Source of the DNA: Chloroflexota bacterium
GTDB lineage: Bacteria; Chloroflexota; Dormibacteria; Dormibacterales; Dormibacteraceae
Length of the DNA: 64,000 nucleotides
Assembly: GCA_005883575.1 (NCBI GenBank)
Contig: VBFH01000024.1
Location: 116,113 to 180,112, forward strand
Direction: 5' to 3'
The notes beneath the pieces are model-generated. The model had not been told where the DNA came from and ran no database searches. It saw only the letters and a program-made list of their open reading frames with translations. How positions within the stretch are numbered: the stretch's first letter is position 1; each line of letters opens with the position of its first letter. The position numbers were made by a program, and so were the translations under genes. Positions 44,406-52,593 of this stretch are shown here, piece after piece.

Positions 44406-45200
44406 GTGATCCGCCTGGAAAACGTGAGCAAGCAGTTCGCTGCCGGTTCCAATGCGGTGCGCGACCTGACGCTCGAGATTCCCGACGGCAAGACCAGCGT
44501 CTTGATCGGTCCTTCAGGCTGCGGCAAAACGACGACGCTGCGGATGATCAACCGCCTCATCGATCCGGACAGCGGCCGGATCCTGGTCGACGATGTGGAC
44601 ACGCGCGGAGTCGACCCCGCAGCGCTGCGATTGAAGATGGGCTACGTGATCCAGCAGACGGGTCTGTTTCCGCACATGACAGTCGGCGACAACGTCGCCA
44701 CGGTGCCGCGCTTGTGGAAGTGGGACCGTCAGCGAATCGCACGGCGGGTTGAGGAGCTGCTCGAGCTGGTCGGTCTCGACCCAGCCGAGTATCGCGATCG
44801 CTACCCGCACCAGCTGTCCGGCGGACAGCGCCAGCGGGTCGGATTTGCGAGAGCCCTGGCTGCGGATCCGCCGATCCTCTTGATGGACGAACCTTTCGGG
44901 GCGGTCGATCGGATCACTCGAGAACGGCTGCAGCAGGAGTTCATCGGCATCCAGCGCTCGATGCGCAAGACGGTGGTGTTCGTCACTCACGACATCGAAG
45001 AGGCCGTGATGATCGGCGATCGCATCTGCCTGCTCAAGATGCAGGCGCAAATCGCCCAGTACGACAAGCCCGAGACGATCCTTACCCACCCTGCGAGCGA
45101 ATACGTCATCGAGTTCCTTGGCCGTGGCCGGCTCGCGTGGCTCGAATCGCTGCGGCGCTCAGGCGCGGAAGGAGCAGACAGCGTTGCCGCAGGAGTTTGA
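44406..45200 (+). CDS. osmoprotectant ABC transporter ATP-binding protein (OpuCA/ProV-like)
   Basis: 264 residues. Walker A GPSGCGKTT, signature LSGGQRQRVGFARAL, Walker B LLMDEPFGAVD and H-loop THDIEEAVM. The betaine/proline-family ATPase lacks the C-terminal CBS pair of OpuCA, so it may be osmotically unregulated. It starts GTG 44406 and is divergent from its permease genes. It overlaps the disulfide oxidoreductase gene by 17 bases, which ties that enzyme to betaine uptake. Confidence 0.9.
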   Translation: MIRLENVSKQFAAGSNAVRDLTLEIPDGKTSVLIGPSGCGKTTTLRMINRLIDPDSGRILVDDVDTRGVDPAALRLKMGYVIQQTGLFPHMTVGDNVATVPRLWKWDRQRIARRVEELLELVGLDPAEYRDRYPHQLSGGQRQRVGFARALAADPPILLMDEPFGAVDRITRERLQQEFIGIQRSMRKTVVFVTHDIEEAVMIGDRICLLKMQAQIAQYDKPETILTHPASEYVIEFLGRGRLAWLESLRRSGAEGADSVAAGV

Positions 45201-46548
45201 CGTCGTGTGTCTGGGTGGCGGGGTCGCCGGTGAGGCGATCGCGGGCGGCCTCAAAGACAGCGGGTTTTCGCTTGCCGTCGTGGAGCGTGAGCTGGTCGGC
45301 GGCGAGTGCGCTTACTGGGGTTGCGTGCCCTCCAAGACCTTCTTGCGGTCCGCGGAAACCATCGAGGAGGCGGGGCGCGCGCGAACCCTGGCTGCCTCGC
45401 GCGTCGGGTGGGACGTCGACTTCCCCAAGGTCTCCAAACGAGTGCTGTGGATGGCGCGCGACCTAGACGACCGGAACGCGGCCGCAGCTTTGGAGGCGAC
45501 CGGTGCGAAGCTGGTGCGCGGCGCCGGCACCCTGGTCGACCTCCGAACAGTGGAGGTCGGCGGCGAGCAGCTCGTGGCGCGCCGCGCGGTCGTGATCGCC
45601 AACGGCGGCACGGCGGCGATCCCGCCGATCGAAGGATTGGACAAGGTCCAGTACTGGACCAACCGGCAGGCGGCGATCCCGCGCGAATTACCCGGCCGCC
45701 TCGTCGTGCTCGGCGGGGGCGCGGTCGGCGTGGAGCTGGCTCAAGGATTCGCCAGATTGGGTTCGAAGGTCACCATCGTCGAAGCCGGCCCGCGTTTCCT
45801 CGCGCTGGAGGAGCCGGAGGTGGGCGCGCTGATGCTTCCCCACCTCCAAGACGACGGCGTGAAGATCCTTGTCGGCGACCCCTGCGTGGCGGTCGAGAAG
45901 CAGGCCTCCGACGTGGTCCTCCACCTCAAATCGGGCGCCGTCGTCGCCGGCGACCGCCTGCTCGTGGCTACCGGCCGGCGACCCAATTTCGAAGCCTGGA
46001 AGCCGGCGGGCCTGACCCAGACCGAGCGGGGCTGGCTCAAGGTCGATCCTCAGACGCTGGAGGCGCGAGACGGGATCTACGGCGCCGGCGACATCACCGG
46101 CATCGCCGGCTTCACTCACCTTGCCTACTACCACGGCCAGATCGTGGCCAGGCGCATCCGCGGTAAGGACGCGCGCGCGGACCACATCGCGGTGCCGCGG
46201 GTGACCTACACCGACCCCGAGGTCGCGTCGGTCGGCCTGTCCGAGCAGACGGCCCGAGACCACGGCATCGACGTCACGGTGGTGAAGGTCGACCCAGCCG
46301 AGACCGCGCGTGGCTACATCCACGACTTCCACGGCGGGACGCTGAAGCTGGTGGCCGACCGCGAGCGGGGCGTGCTCATCGGGGCCACGCTGGTCACGCC
46401 GCGCGCCGGAGAGATCCTCGGCGAGCTGGTGGTCGCCGTCAAGATCGCCACCCCCATCCGGACCTTGGCCGACGTGATCCACCCCTATCCGGCCTTCAAC
46501 CGCGTGCTCGGCGCCGCGTTCGAGGAACTTGCGACCAAGGTGGGCTGA
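45184..46548 (+). CDS. pyridine nucleotide-disulfide oxidoreductase (dihydrolipoamide dehydrogenase/mercuric reductase-like)
   Basis: 454 residues from TTG 45184, which has GGAAGGAG about nine bases upstream; the frame is open further upstream without a better start. FAD motif FDVVCLGGGVAGEAIAG, redox disulfide CAYWGCVPSK (C-x4-C), NAD motif LVVLGGGAVGVELAQGFA, and the dimerisation domain with VIHPYPAFN (His of the active site). Such enzymes reoxidise dihydrolipoamide or reduce other disulfides. The link to the ATPase by overlap and the nearby lipoate-ligase gene suggest a lipoamide function, but mercuric reductase-like roles are not excluded. Confidence 0.88.
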   Translation: MPQEFDVVCLGGGVAGEAIAGGLKDSGFSLAVVERELVGGECAYWGCVPSKTFLRSAETIEEAGRARTLAASRVGWDVDFPKVSKRVLWMARDLDDRNAAAALEATGAKLVRGAGTLVDLRTVEVGGEQLVARRAVVIANGGTAAIPPIEGLDKVQYWTNRQAAIPRELPGRLVVLGGGAVGVELAQGFARLGSKVTIVEAGPRFLALEEPEVGALMLPHLQDDGVKILVGDPCVAVEKQASDVVLHLKSGAVVAGDRLLVATGRRPNFEAWKPAGLTQTERGWLKVDPQTLEARDGIYGAGDITGIAGFTHLAYYHGQIVARRIRGKDARADHIAVPRVTYTDPEVASVGLSEQTARDHGIDVTVVKVDPAETARGYIHDFHGGTLKLVADRERGVLIGATLVTPRAGEILGELVVAVKIATPIRTLADVIHPYPAFNRVLGAAFEELATKVG

Positions 46549-46659
46549 GAAAGCCCCACACAGTTCGAGGCTTCGCAGTAATTTTCGCGGGGAACCCTGA
46601 ACAGCAGCGCGTTTATGGATTGCCCGAGTTTGTAGTTTTGTAAAGGGGGCCTGGTTGTA

Positions 46660-46983
46660 ATGGTCATCTCAGTCAACGGTTCGCCGATCACCCTCGACAT
46701 GGACTCCATCCTGGTGTGGGTCCTGGTCGGACTTGTGGCCGGCTTTCTGGCCAGCCATCTCGCACTGGGCCACGGATTGGGCCTGTTCTGGGACGTCATC
46801 GTGGGCATCCTGGGAGCGCTGTTTGGCGGGATCGTGCTCGCCGGGCTTTTGCACTTCAGCATCGCGATCGCCGGTCACCCGATCATCAGCGCGATGATCA
46901 TGGCGTTCGTCGGGGCCGCGATCCTGCTGATCATCCTGCGGCTGTTCGCGGGCCGCGGCGGCTACAGACGCCGCGCTTTCTGA
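46660..46983 (+). CDS. GlsB/YeaQ/YmgE-type membrane protein
   Basis: 107 residues, ATG 46660, with AAAGGGGG upstream. Three hydrophobic segments: VWVLVGLVAGFLASHLALG, LFWDVIVGILGALFGGIVLAG and ISAMIMAFVGAAILLIILR, with the basic tail GRGGYRRRAF. This is the transglycosylase-associated/GlsB family. Members accumulate under stress in many bacteria; the molecular role is unclear. It is preceded by a 111-base gap and followed by a hairpin terminator. Confidence 0.88.
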   Translation: MVISVNGSPITLDMDSILVWVLVGLVAGFLASHLALGHGLGLFWDVIVGILGALFGGIVLAGLLHFSIAIAGHPIISAMIMAFVGAAILLIILRLFAGRGGYRRRAF

Positions 46984-47300
46984 CTTACCAGACGCCTGGG
47001 GGCAGTGCGCTCCCAGGCGTTTCTGACCAGCTTCTCGCCGAGCTCCGCGCCTAGGCCCGCCAACCGCACTCGCACCCATCCGTATCGGCCGGTGTAGGCG
47101 GCCACCGAGAACGTCTTCGGCTCCATCTCCACCAGCCCCGCCTGGTCGTCGAGCGACGCCTTGAGCGAGACCGACTTGCCGTCCGGCGAGGCGATCGCGA
47201 AGATCCTGCCGCGGACGCGAAACGTCGCCTCTCCCCACGTCTCGACCTCCTTCGCATCCGGCAGCGATAGGCAGAGCCGGCGAAATTCGGGGAAGGTCAT
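46962..47300 (-). CDS. MmcQ/YjbR-family protein
   Basis: 112 residues, ATG 47300. MmcQ/YjbR features: FRRLCLSLPDAKEVETWGEATFRVRGRIFAI, then SVSLKASLDDQAGL and the C-terminal GYGWVRVRL-like stretch (TGRYGWVRVRLAGLG). The fold resembles a CyaY-like or DNA-binding domain; the biological role is not settled. It overlaps the convergent membrane-protein gene by 22 bases and carries that gene's terminator inside its last codons. Confidence 0.85.
   Translation of the reverse strand: MTFPEFRRLCLSLPDAKEVETWGEATFRVRGRIFAIASPDGKSVSLKASLDDQAGLVEMEPKTFSVAAYTGRYGWVRVRLAGLGAELGEKLVRNAWERTAPRRLVSQKARRL
46992..47023 (+). terminator. hairpin terminator after the GlsB-like gene
   Basis: ACGCCTGGG (46992-47000) is mirrored by CCCAGGCGT (47012-47020) across an eleven-base loop and followed by TTTCT on the plus strand. 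It begins nine bases past the stop codon of the GlsB-like gene. It lies inside the last codons of the convergent MmcQ gene, so both constraints act on the same bases. The T tract is short, which lowers confidence. Confidence 0.5.
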
Positions 47301-47336
47301 GCCGCCAACCGTACCCCGCTAGGATTCGGTGCCCAC

Positions 47337-48437
47337 ATGGCTCCGGCTCCCAAGATCGACGTTTCCATCCCACCGCTTGACCCCGGCGCGATGAGGCGGG
47401 CGACGGACCGTCAAGCTCGGCTCACCAAACCCGCAGGCAGTCTGGGGGTCCTGGAGGAGCTTTCGATCCGCCTGGCCGGAATGACCGGCCGTCTCGACCC
47501 CGCGTTGAACGACGCTGTCGTCTTCGTCCTCGCCGCCGACCATGGCGTCGCGGCGGAAGGAGTCAGCGCCTACCCACGCGAGGTCACCGGACAGATGGTG
47601 CTCAACTTCGTGCGCGGCGGCGCGGCGATCAACGTGCTCGCGCGGCAGGCGCATGCCCGTGTGATCGTCGCCGACCTCGGGGTCGACGCCGATCTGCCAT
47701 CGCTGCCGGAGCTGCGCGCGCTCAAGGTCAGGCGCGGGACGGCCAGCATCACCCGCGGACCCGCGATGACCACCGCCGAGGCCGCGCGGGCGATCGAGGC
47801 GGGCCGCGTGCTCGTTCGCGAATCGCTCGAGCTCGGCCTTGACCTCGCGCTGACCGGCGACATGGGCATCGGGAACACCACCGCGTCGGCCGCGCTGATC
47901 TGCGCCTTGACCGGACTTGACCCCGTCCGCGTGGTCGGCCGGGGCACCGGCATCGACGACGCGGCGCTCGAGCGCAAGCTCGCCGCGGTGCGGCTGGCGC
48001 TGCACGTCAACGCCGCCAGGATCGCGCAAGGGCCTCTTGAAACGCTGGCCGCCGTGGGTGGCTTCGAGATCGCGGGCCTTGTCGGCGTGATGCTCGAGGC
48101 AGCGTGTGGACGGAAACCTGTGATCATCGACGGCTACATCTCGGGCGCTGCGGCGCTGGCGGCCGCGACCATCACGCGAGGTGTGAACGAGTACATGATC
48201 GCGTCGCATCAATCGCATGAGCGGGGCCACGCCGCGGTCCTCGAGCACCTCGGACTGCGCCCACTGCTCAACCTCGACCTGCGCCTCGGCGAGGGAACAG
48301 GGGCGGTGCTTGCGCTGCCGGTCGTGCGCGCCTCGGTGCGTCTCCTCAACGAGATGGCGACCTTTGAGGAGGCCGGCGTGGCCGAGCGCGAGGACGCCGG
48401 AGACGCCGGCCGAGACCATAATGGTTCGCACAACTGA
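47337..48437 (+). CDS. cobT: nicotinate-nucleotide--dimethylbenzimidazole phosphoribosyltransferase
   Basis: 366 residues, ATG 47337. CobT features: VFVLAADHGVAAEGVSAYPREVTGQMV, TGDMGIGNTTASAALICAL and the C-terminal HQSHERGHAAVLEHLGLRPLLNLDLRLGEGTGA, which contains the catalytic Glu region. It makes alpha-ribazole phosphate, the lower-ligand precursor of cobalamin. The gene ends in the 5' part of the riboswitch, and its position upstream puts it outside that control. It is the start of the cobalamin block. Confidence 0.95.
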   Translation: MAPAPKIDVSIPPLDPGAMRRATDRQARLTKPAGSLGVLEELSIRLAGMTGRLDPALNDAVVFVLAADHGVAAEGVSAYPREVTGQMVLNFVRGGAAINVLARQAHARVIVADLGVDADLPSLPELRALKVRRGTASITRGPAMTTAEAARAIEAGRVLVRESLELGLDLALTGDMGIGNTTASAALICALTGLDPVRVVGRGTGIDDAALERKLAAVRLALHVNAARIAQGPLETLAAVGGFEIAGLVGVMLEAACGRKPVIIDGYISGAAALAAATITRGVNEYMIASHQSHERGHAAVLEHLGLRPLLNLDLRLGEGTGAVLALPVVRASVRLLNEMATFEEAGVAEREDAGDAGRDHNGSHN

Positions 48438-48590
48438 ATAGCCCACTGGATGCGGGAAGCCGGTTTGAATCCGGCGCTGTCGCGCAACTGTGAGTGGGGA
48501 GCGTCCGGCCAGCGGCCACTGAGGCGAGAGCCTTGGGAAGGCGGTCGGCGCCGTGATCCACAAGCCAGGAGATCCATCCCTTGGGCGGTC
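48425..48590 (+). ncRNA. cobalamin riboswitch
   Basis: The element shows the standard cobalamin signatures: GGGAAGCCGG...AATCCGGCGCTGTC at 48454-48482, GCAACTGTGA nearby, a B12-box-like CCACTGAGG...CCTTGGGAAGG stretch, and GCCAGGAGA near 48564-48572. It lies between cobT and btuF, upstream of the uptake operon. Downstream bases 48592-48616 can form a hairpin (ATCCCAC with GTGGGGAT), possibly part of the expression platform. Cobalamin binding should lower btuFCD expression. Boundaries are approximate. Confidence 0.92.
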
Positions 48591-48676
48591 GATCCCACCT
48601 GCGCGGATCAGTGGGGATGCCTCTTGCGGCGAGGTCTCCCTGGTAGGTGGGGTGGTTGCCGCGGGAGGTCTGCTGG

Positions 48677-49636
48677 ATGCAAGAGCATCGGCGCAGGGCC
48701 AGCGCGAAACTGGCCGCCCAGATCGGCGTAACCGCGGTCGCTGCCTGCTTGACGCTTGCGGCGTGTGGAGGCAGGCAATCCTCGACGCCAAACGTGCCGA
48801 CGGTGCATTTCCCGGTCTCGATCACAGCGCCCGGCGGCGCCACGGTGACCATCGCCAAACAGCCCCACCGGGTCGTGTCGCTGTCTCCGACCGCGACCGA
48901 GATGCTGTTCGCGATCGGCGCTGGGTCCCAGGTGATCGCGGTCGATGACCAATCGAACTATCCTGCGAGCGCGCCCAAGACCAAGCTCTCGGGCTTCCAA
49001 CCGAACATCGAGGCGATCGCCGCCTACTCGCCTGACCTGGTGGTGGCAGCGGAGGACACTGGCGGCCTCGTTCACGGTGTCCAGGCCTTGAACGTGCCGA
49101 TGCTCGTCGAGCCGGCGGCCAAGAACCTGAACGATTCTTATCTCCAGATCAGGCAGCTCGGCGCTGCGACCGGCCGTCCGGCCGAAGCGGACTCGCTGGT
49201 CGGGAAGATGCGTTCCGAGGTCGGCTCTTTCGTCGCCTCGCTCTCCAAGACGTCGCGTCAGGTGCGCGTGTATCACGAGCTGGACAACACCTACTACTCG
49301 GCGACGTCAAACACTTTCATCGGCCAGGTCTACAAGCTCTTCGGATTGACCAACATCGCCGATTCCGCGACGTCTGCGACGTCCGACTACCCGCAGCTCT
49401 CGGCGGAGTACATAGTGGCCTCCAATCCCGACCTGATCGTGCTCGCGGACACCAAGTGCTGCCAGCAGGACCTGAGCAGTGTGGCGGCGCGACCCGGATG
49501 GTCGGTGATCACGGCGGTGAAGACCGGCCAGGTGATCGGCGCCGACGACGACATCGCCTCGCGGTGGGGCCCGCGAATCATCGATTTCATGCGCGCCGTC
49601 GCGCAGCACGTCCAGCAGGTGGAGAAAGCGGCCTGA
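48677..49636 (+). CDS. btuF: cobalamin-binding ABC transporter substrate-binding lipoprotein
   Basis: 319 residues from ATG 48677, which has GGGAGG about nine bases upstream. Lipobox LTLAACGGR. The class III binding-protein fold is shown by HRVVSLSPTATEMLFAIGAGSQVIAVDDQSNYP, IEAIAAYSPDLVV and NPDLIVLADTKC. Downstream of the riboswitch and in operon with a FecCD permease and ATPase. The riboswitch and neighbouring cob genes make cobalamin the likely ligand. It overlaps the permease start as TGATG. Confidence 0.9.
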   Translation: MQEHRRRASAKLAAQIGVTAVAACLTLAACGGRQSSTPNVPTVHFPVSITAPGGATVTIAKQPHRVVSLSPTATEMLFAIGAGSQVIAVDDQSNYPASAPKTKLSGFQPNIEAIAAYSPDLVVAAEDTGGLVHGVQALNVPMLVEPAAKNLNDSYLQIRQLGAATGRPAEADSLVGKMRSEVGSFVASLSKTSRQVRVYHELDNTYYSATSNTFIGQVYKLFGLTNIADSATSATSDYPQLSAEYIVASNPDLIVLADTKCCQQDLSSVAARPGWSVITAVKTGQVIGADDDIASRWGPRIIDFMRAVAQHVQQVEKAA

Positions 49637-50727
49637 TGCTCGGCGTCAAGCTCTTCTCAACACGCGTGGCACGCACGCCGGTGCTGCTGGGCGGGCTGCC
49701 CCGGCTGCCCTGGGCCTGGGCGGCCGGCGGTGCTCTGGCGCTCCTCGCCAGCTGCGGCGTGGGCGTCCTGGCCGGCCCGGTGCACATCGGTTTCGGGACG
49801 GTGACCCAGGCCCTGCTCGCACCGATTCCCGGATTGGGCGCCGGCATCTCGGTCGATCCGGGACAGGCCAACATCCTGTGGTCGCTGCGATTCCCGCGGG
49901 TGGTGCTCGGCGTCCTGGTGGGCGGCACGCTGGCCGTGGCCGGCGCCGCCTATCAGGGCGTGTTCCGCAACCCACTGGCGGATCCCTACCTGCTCGGGGC
50001 TGCGGCCGGAGCCAACCTCGGTGCCACCCTAGCGATCGCGCTGGCTCCGGGCACGTCAGTTTTCGGTGTCAACGTGATTCCGCTCGCCGCCTTCGTCGGC
50101 GCCGGCGCGGCGGTCGCGGGCGCCTACGCCCTCGGCCGCACCGTCACCGGCCTTCGCTCGACGACCGGCCTGATCCTGGCCGGGGTGGCGATCGCCGCCT
50201 TCTTCAACTCGATCCAGTCGTACGTCCAGCAGACTCAAACCTCTTCTATCCGCCAGGTCTACTCCTGGATCCTGGGCCGGCTCGTCACCGCGGGCTGGGA
50301 CGACGTGCTTCTGGTGCTCCCCTACGTCGTCCTCAGCGTGGCCGTGATCTTCGTCCACCGAAGGCTGCTCGACGCGCTCACCCTTGGAGAGGACGAGATC
50401 ACAAGCCTTGGCATCTCGGTTCGCCGGGTGAGACTGATCGTGGTCGTGGCCGCGACGCTGGGCACGGCGGCCGTGGTGGCCGTCGGCGGCACGATCGCGT
50501 TCGTCGGCATCATCGTGCCGCACGCGATTCGTCTGCTGGTCGGCCGAAGCTATCGGGTGGTGGTCCCTCTCTCGGTGCTGTTCGGGGCGGCCTTCCTGGT
50601 CCTGGCCGACACCGCGGCCCGCACGGTCGTCGCCCCGGCCGAGCTACCGATTGGCGTGATCACCGCCTTCTTGGGGGCGCCTTTCTTCATCGTCGTGATG
50701 CGATCGACCCGTGGAGCACCCCTGTGA
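49636..50727 (+). CDS. btuC: cobalamin ABC transporter permease (FecCD family)
   Basis: 363 residues from ATG 49636, overlapping the previous stop. About ten membrane segments with the FecCD signature LRFPRVVLGVLVGGTLAVAGAAYQGVFRNPLADPYLLG and GTIAFVGIIVPHAIRLLVG near the end. It forms the homodimeric cobalamin channel with the BtuD-like ATPase. It overlaps the ATPase gene as GTGA. Confidence 0.93.
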   Translation: MLGVKLFSTRVARTPVLLGGLPRLPWAWAAGGALALLASCGVGVLAGPVHIGFGTVTQALLAPIPGLGAGISVDPGQANILWSLRFPRVVLGVLVGGTLAVAGAAYQGVFRNPLADPYLLGAAAGANLGATLAIALAPGTSVFGVNVIPLAAFVGAGAAVAGAYALGRTVTGLRSTTGLILAGVAIAAFFNSIQSYVQQTQTSSIRQVYSWILGRLVTAGWDDVLLVLPYVVLSVAVIFVHRRLLDALTLGEDEITSLGISVRRVRLIVVVAATLGTAAVVAVGGTIAFVGIIVPHAIRLLVGRSYRVVVPLSVLFGAAFLVLADTAARTVVAPAELPIGVITAFLGAPFFIVVMRSTRGAPL

Positions 50728-51497
50728 GCGACGTCAGCCTTTCGGCAGTAACGGTCGCCTACGAAGGACGGCCGGTGGTCCGGGACCTCGACCTTGCCGT
50801 CGCGTCAGGCGAATGGTTGTCGCTGATCGGGCCCAACGGGGCTGGAAAGACCACTGTCCTCCGCGCGATCACGCGCCTTGTGCCCTTCGATGGCGACATT
50901 CACATCGGAGGCCGCGCGGTTGCCCGGCTGAGCTCGCGAGACCTTGCCCGCGGCGTCGCCATGCTGGTTCAGGAGCCGCAGATGCCCGCCGGCATGACGG
51001 TGTCGCAATACGCCCTTCTCGGCAGGTCGCCGCACCTGGGGTATCTGGGCAAGGAGAGCTCACGCGACAGGCGAATCGTCAGGGACGTCTTGCGAAGGTT
51101 GGGCCTTGACGAGCTGGCCTCCCGCGCCCTCGACCGCTTGAGCGGAGGCGAGAGACAGCGCGCCGCCATTGCTCGGGCACTCGCCCAGCAGGCACCGGTC
51201 CTGTTGATCGACGAACCGACCACGTCACTCGACGTCGGCCGCCAGCAATCGGTCCTCGAGCTGATCGACCAGCTGAGGCGAGAGCAGGAGCTGACCGTGA
51301 TCGCAGCCATGCACGAGCTGACGCTCGCAGGCCAGTATGCGGACCGCCTCGCGCTGCTCGTCGGAGGCCGTTTGGTGGCGATCGGCTCCGCCTCGGAGGT
51401 TCTCACCGAGCCGGCGATCGCGGAGCACTATCGCGCCCAGGTCAAGGTGATCGAGATGAACGGGTCGGGCACTGCCGTCGTGCCGGTACGGAGGTGA
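50724..51497 (+). CDS. btuD: cobalamin ABC transporter ATP-binding protein
   Basis: 257 residues, GTG 50724. Walker A IGPNGAGKTT, signature LSGGERQRAAIARAL, Walker B LLIDEPTTSLD and H-loop-like AAMHELTLA. It drives the class II importer with the FecCD permease. It overlaps the adenosyltransferase gene (GTGA), so cobalamin import and adenosylation are coupled. Confidence 0.93.
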   Translation: MSDVSLSAVTVAYEGRPVVRDLDLAVASGEWLSLIGPNGAGKTTVLRAITRLVPFDGDIHIGGRAVARLSSRDLARGVAMLVQEPQMPAGMTVSQYALLGRSPHLGYLGKESSRDRRIVRDVLRRLGLDELASRALDRLSGGERQRAAIARALAQQAPVLLIDEPTTSLDVGRQQSVLELIDQLRREQELTVIAAMHELTLAGQYADRLALLVGGRLVAIGSASEVLTEPAIAEHYRAQVKVIEMNGSGTAVVPVRR

Positions 51498-52060
51498 GGC
51501 CTACGGAGGTGCCGCTCCAGGCCCCGCTGCGGGCCTCCCGCAAGGCCGCCTCGGTCGTGATCGTCAACACCGGCGACGGCAAGGGGAAGTCGACCGCGGC
51601 CTTTGGCACGGCGCTGCGGGCTGTGGCCCGCGGCTGGAAGGTGTGCGTCATCCAGTTCGTCAAGTCCGACCGTTGGAAGGTAGGCGAGCGAGACTCGGCG
51701 ATGCGGTTGGGCGTGGAATGGTGGACGATCGGAGACGGCTTCACGTGGGACTCGACCGACATGGAGCGCACCGAGGCGATCGCCCGCGAGGCGTGGCGCG
51801 TGGCGCAGCAAAAGATCCGGTCCGGCGATTACGGGCTGGTCGTGCTCGATGAGGTCACCTATCCGATGAATTGGGGTTGGATTCCGGCGGAGGAGGTCAG
51901 CGCGGTGGTCGCCGGCCGCCCCGCGTCAGTGAACGTGATCGCCACCGGGCGCGACGCTCCGCCGCAGCTCATCGCCGTGGCCGACACCGTGACCGAGATG
52001 CGCAAGCAAAAACACGCGTTCGACCGCGGCATCCGCGCGATTCGGGGCATCGACTTCTGA
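51494..52060 (+). CDS. cobO: corrinoid adenosyltransferase (CobO/BtuR)
   Basis: 188 residues. P-loop NTGDGKGKSTAAFGTALRA, followed by WKVCVIQFVKSDRW, WRVAQQKIRSGDYGLVVLDEVTYPMNWGW and ATGRDAPPQLIAVADTVTEM. It adds the 5'-deoxyadenosyl group to cob(I)alamin. It overlaps the cobU gene by one base (TGATG). Confidence 0.95.
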   Translation: MRPTEVPLQAPLRASRKAASVVIVNTGDGKGKSTAAFGTALRAVARGWKVCVIQFVKSDRWKVGERDSAMRLGVEWWTIGDGFTWDSTDMERTEAIAREAWRVAQQKIRSGDYGLVVLDEVTYPMNWGWIPAEEVSAVVAGRPASVNVIATGRDAPPQLIAVADTVTEMRKQKHAFDRGIRAIRGIDF

Positions 52061-52593
52061 TGGGGTTCGTGCTGATCCTCGGCGGAGCCCGGAGCGGCAA
52101 GTCGGGCCTCGCCGACCGCCTTGGCCGGGAATCCGGCGGGCCGGTGAGGTTCATCGCCACCGCCACCCCTGAGGACCCGGAGATGGAGGACCGCATCCGC
52201 CGGCACCGGGACACGCGACCGCCGCATTGGTCGACGGTGGAGGAGCCGGTGGATCTGCAAGCCGCGATCCGGGCCGGTCCGGTGAGCGATTTCGTCATCG
52301 TCGACTGTCTGACGCTGTGGGTCTCCAATCTGCTCGGCGCCGGGCGCGGACCGGTCGAGATTCGAGCCATGGCAGGCGAGGCGGCACTGGAGCTTGCTTT
52401 GCATCGCGGCGTCGTCGTCACCAACGAGGTCGGCCTGGGCATCGTCCCTGCGAATGAGCTGGCGCGCACGTTCCGAGATCTCCTGGGCGCCGTCAACGCT
52501 CTGTTCGCCGATCGCGCCGAACGGTCTGTCCTGATGGTCGCCGGGCGCGCGCTGGAGCTCAGCCGCCTCGACACGACAACGCTGTCCAGGTGA
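52060..52593 (+). CDS. cobU: adenosylcobinamide kinase/guanylyltransferase
   Basis: 177 residues, ATG 52060. P-loop LILGGARSGKSGLADRL, then IATATPEDPEMEDRIRRHRDTRP (His for guanylylation region) and DFVIVDCLTLWVSNLL, the CobU signature. It phosphorylates adenosylcobinamide and adds GMP. It overlaps cobS as GTGA. Confidence 0.94.
   Translation: MGFVLILGGARSGKSGLADRLGRESGGPVRFIATATPEDPEMEDRIRRHRDTRPPHWSTVEEPVDLQAAIRAGPVSDFVIVDCLTLWVSNLLGAGRGPVEIRAMAGEAALELALHRGVVVTNEVGLGIVPANELARTFRDLLGAVNALFADRAERSVLMVAGRALELSRLDTTTLSR

Noticed and set aside
46540..46559. Hairpin GTGGGCT-GAGAA-AGCCCCAC at the end of the disulfide oxidoreductase gene
   Set aside because: It includes the stop codon, has a bulge and no T tract, so I do not call it a terminator.
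48460..48475. GGTTTGAATCC resembling a tRNA T-loop
   Set aside because: It is part of the cobalamin riboswitch signature; no acceptor or anticodon arms surround it.
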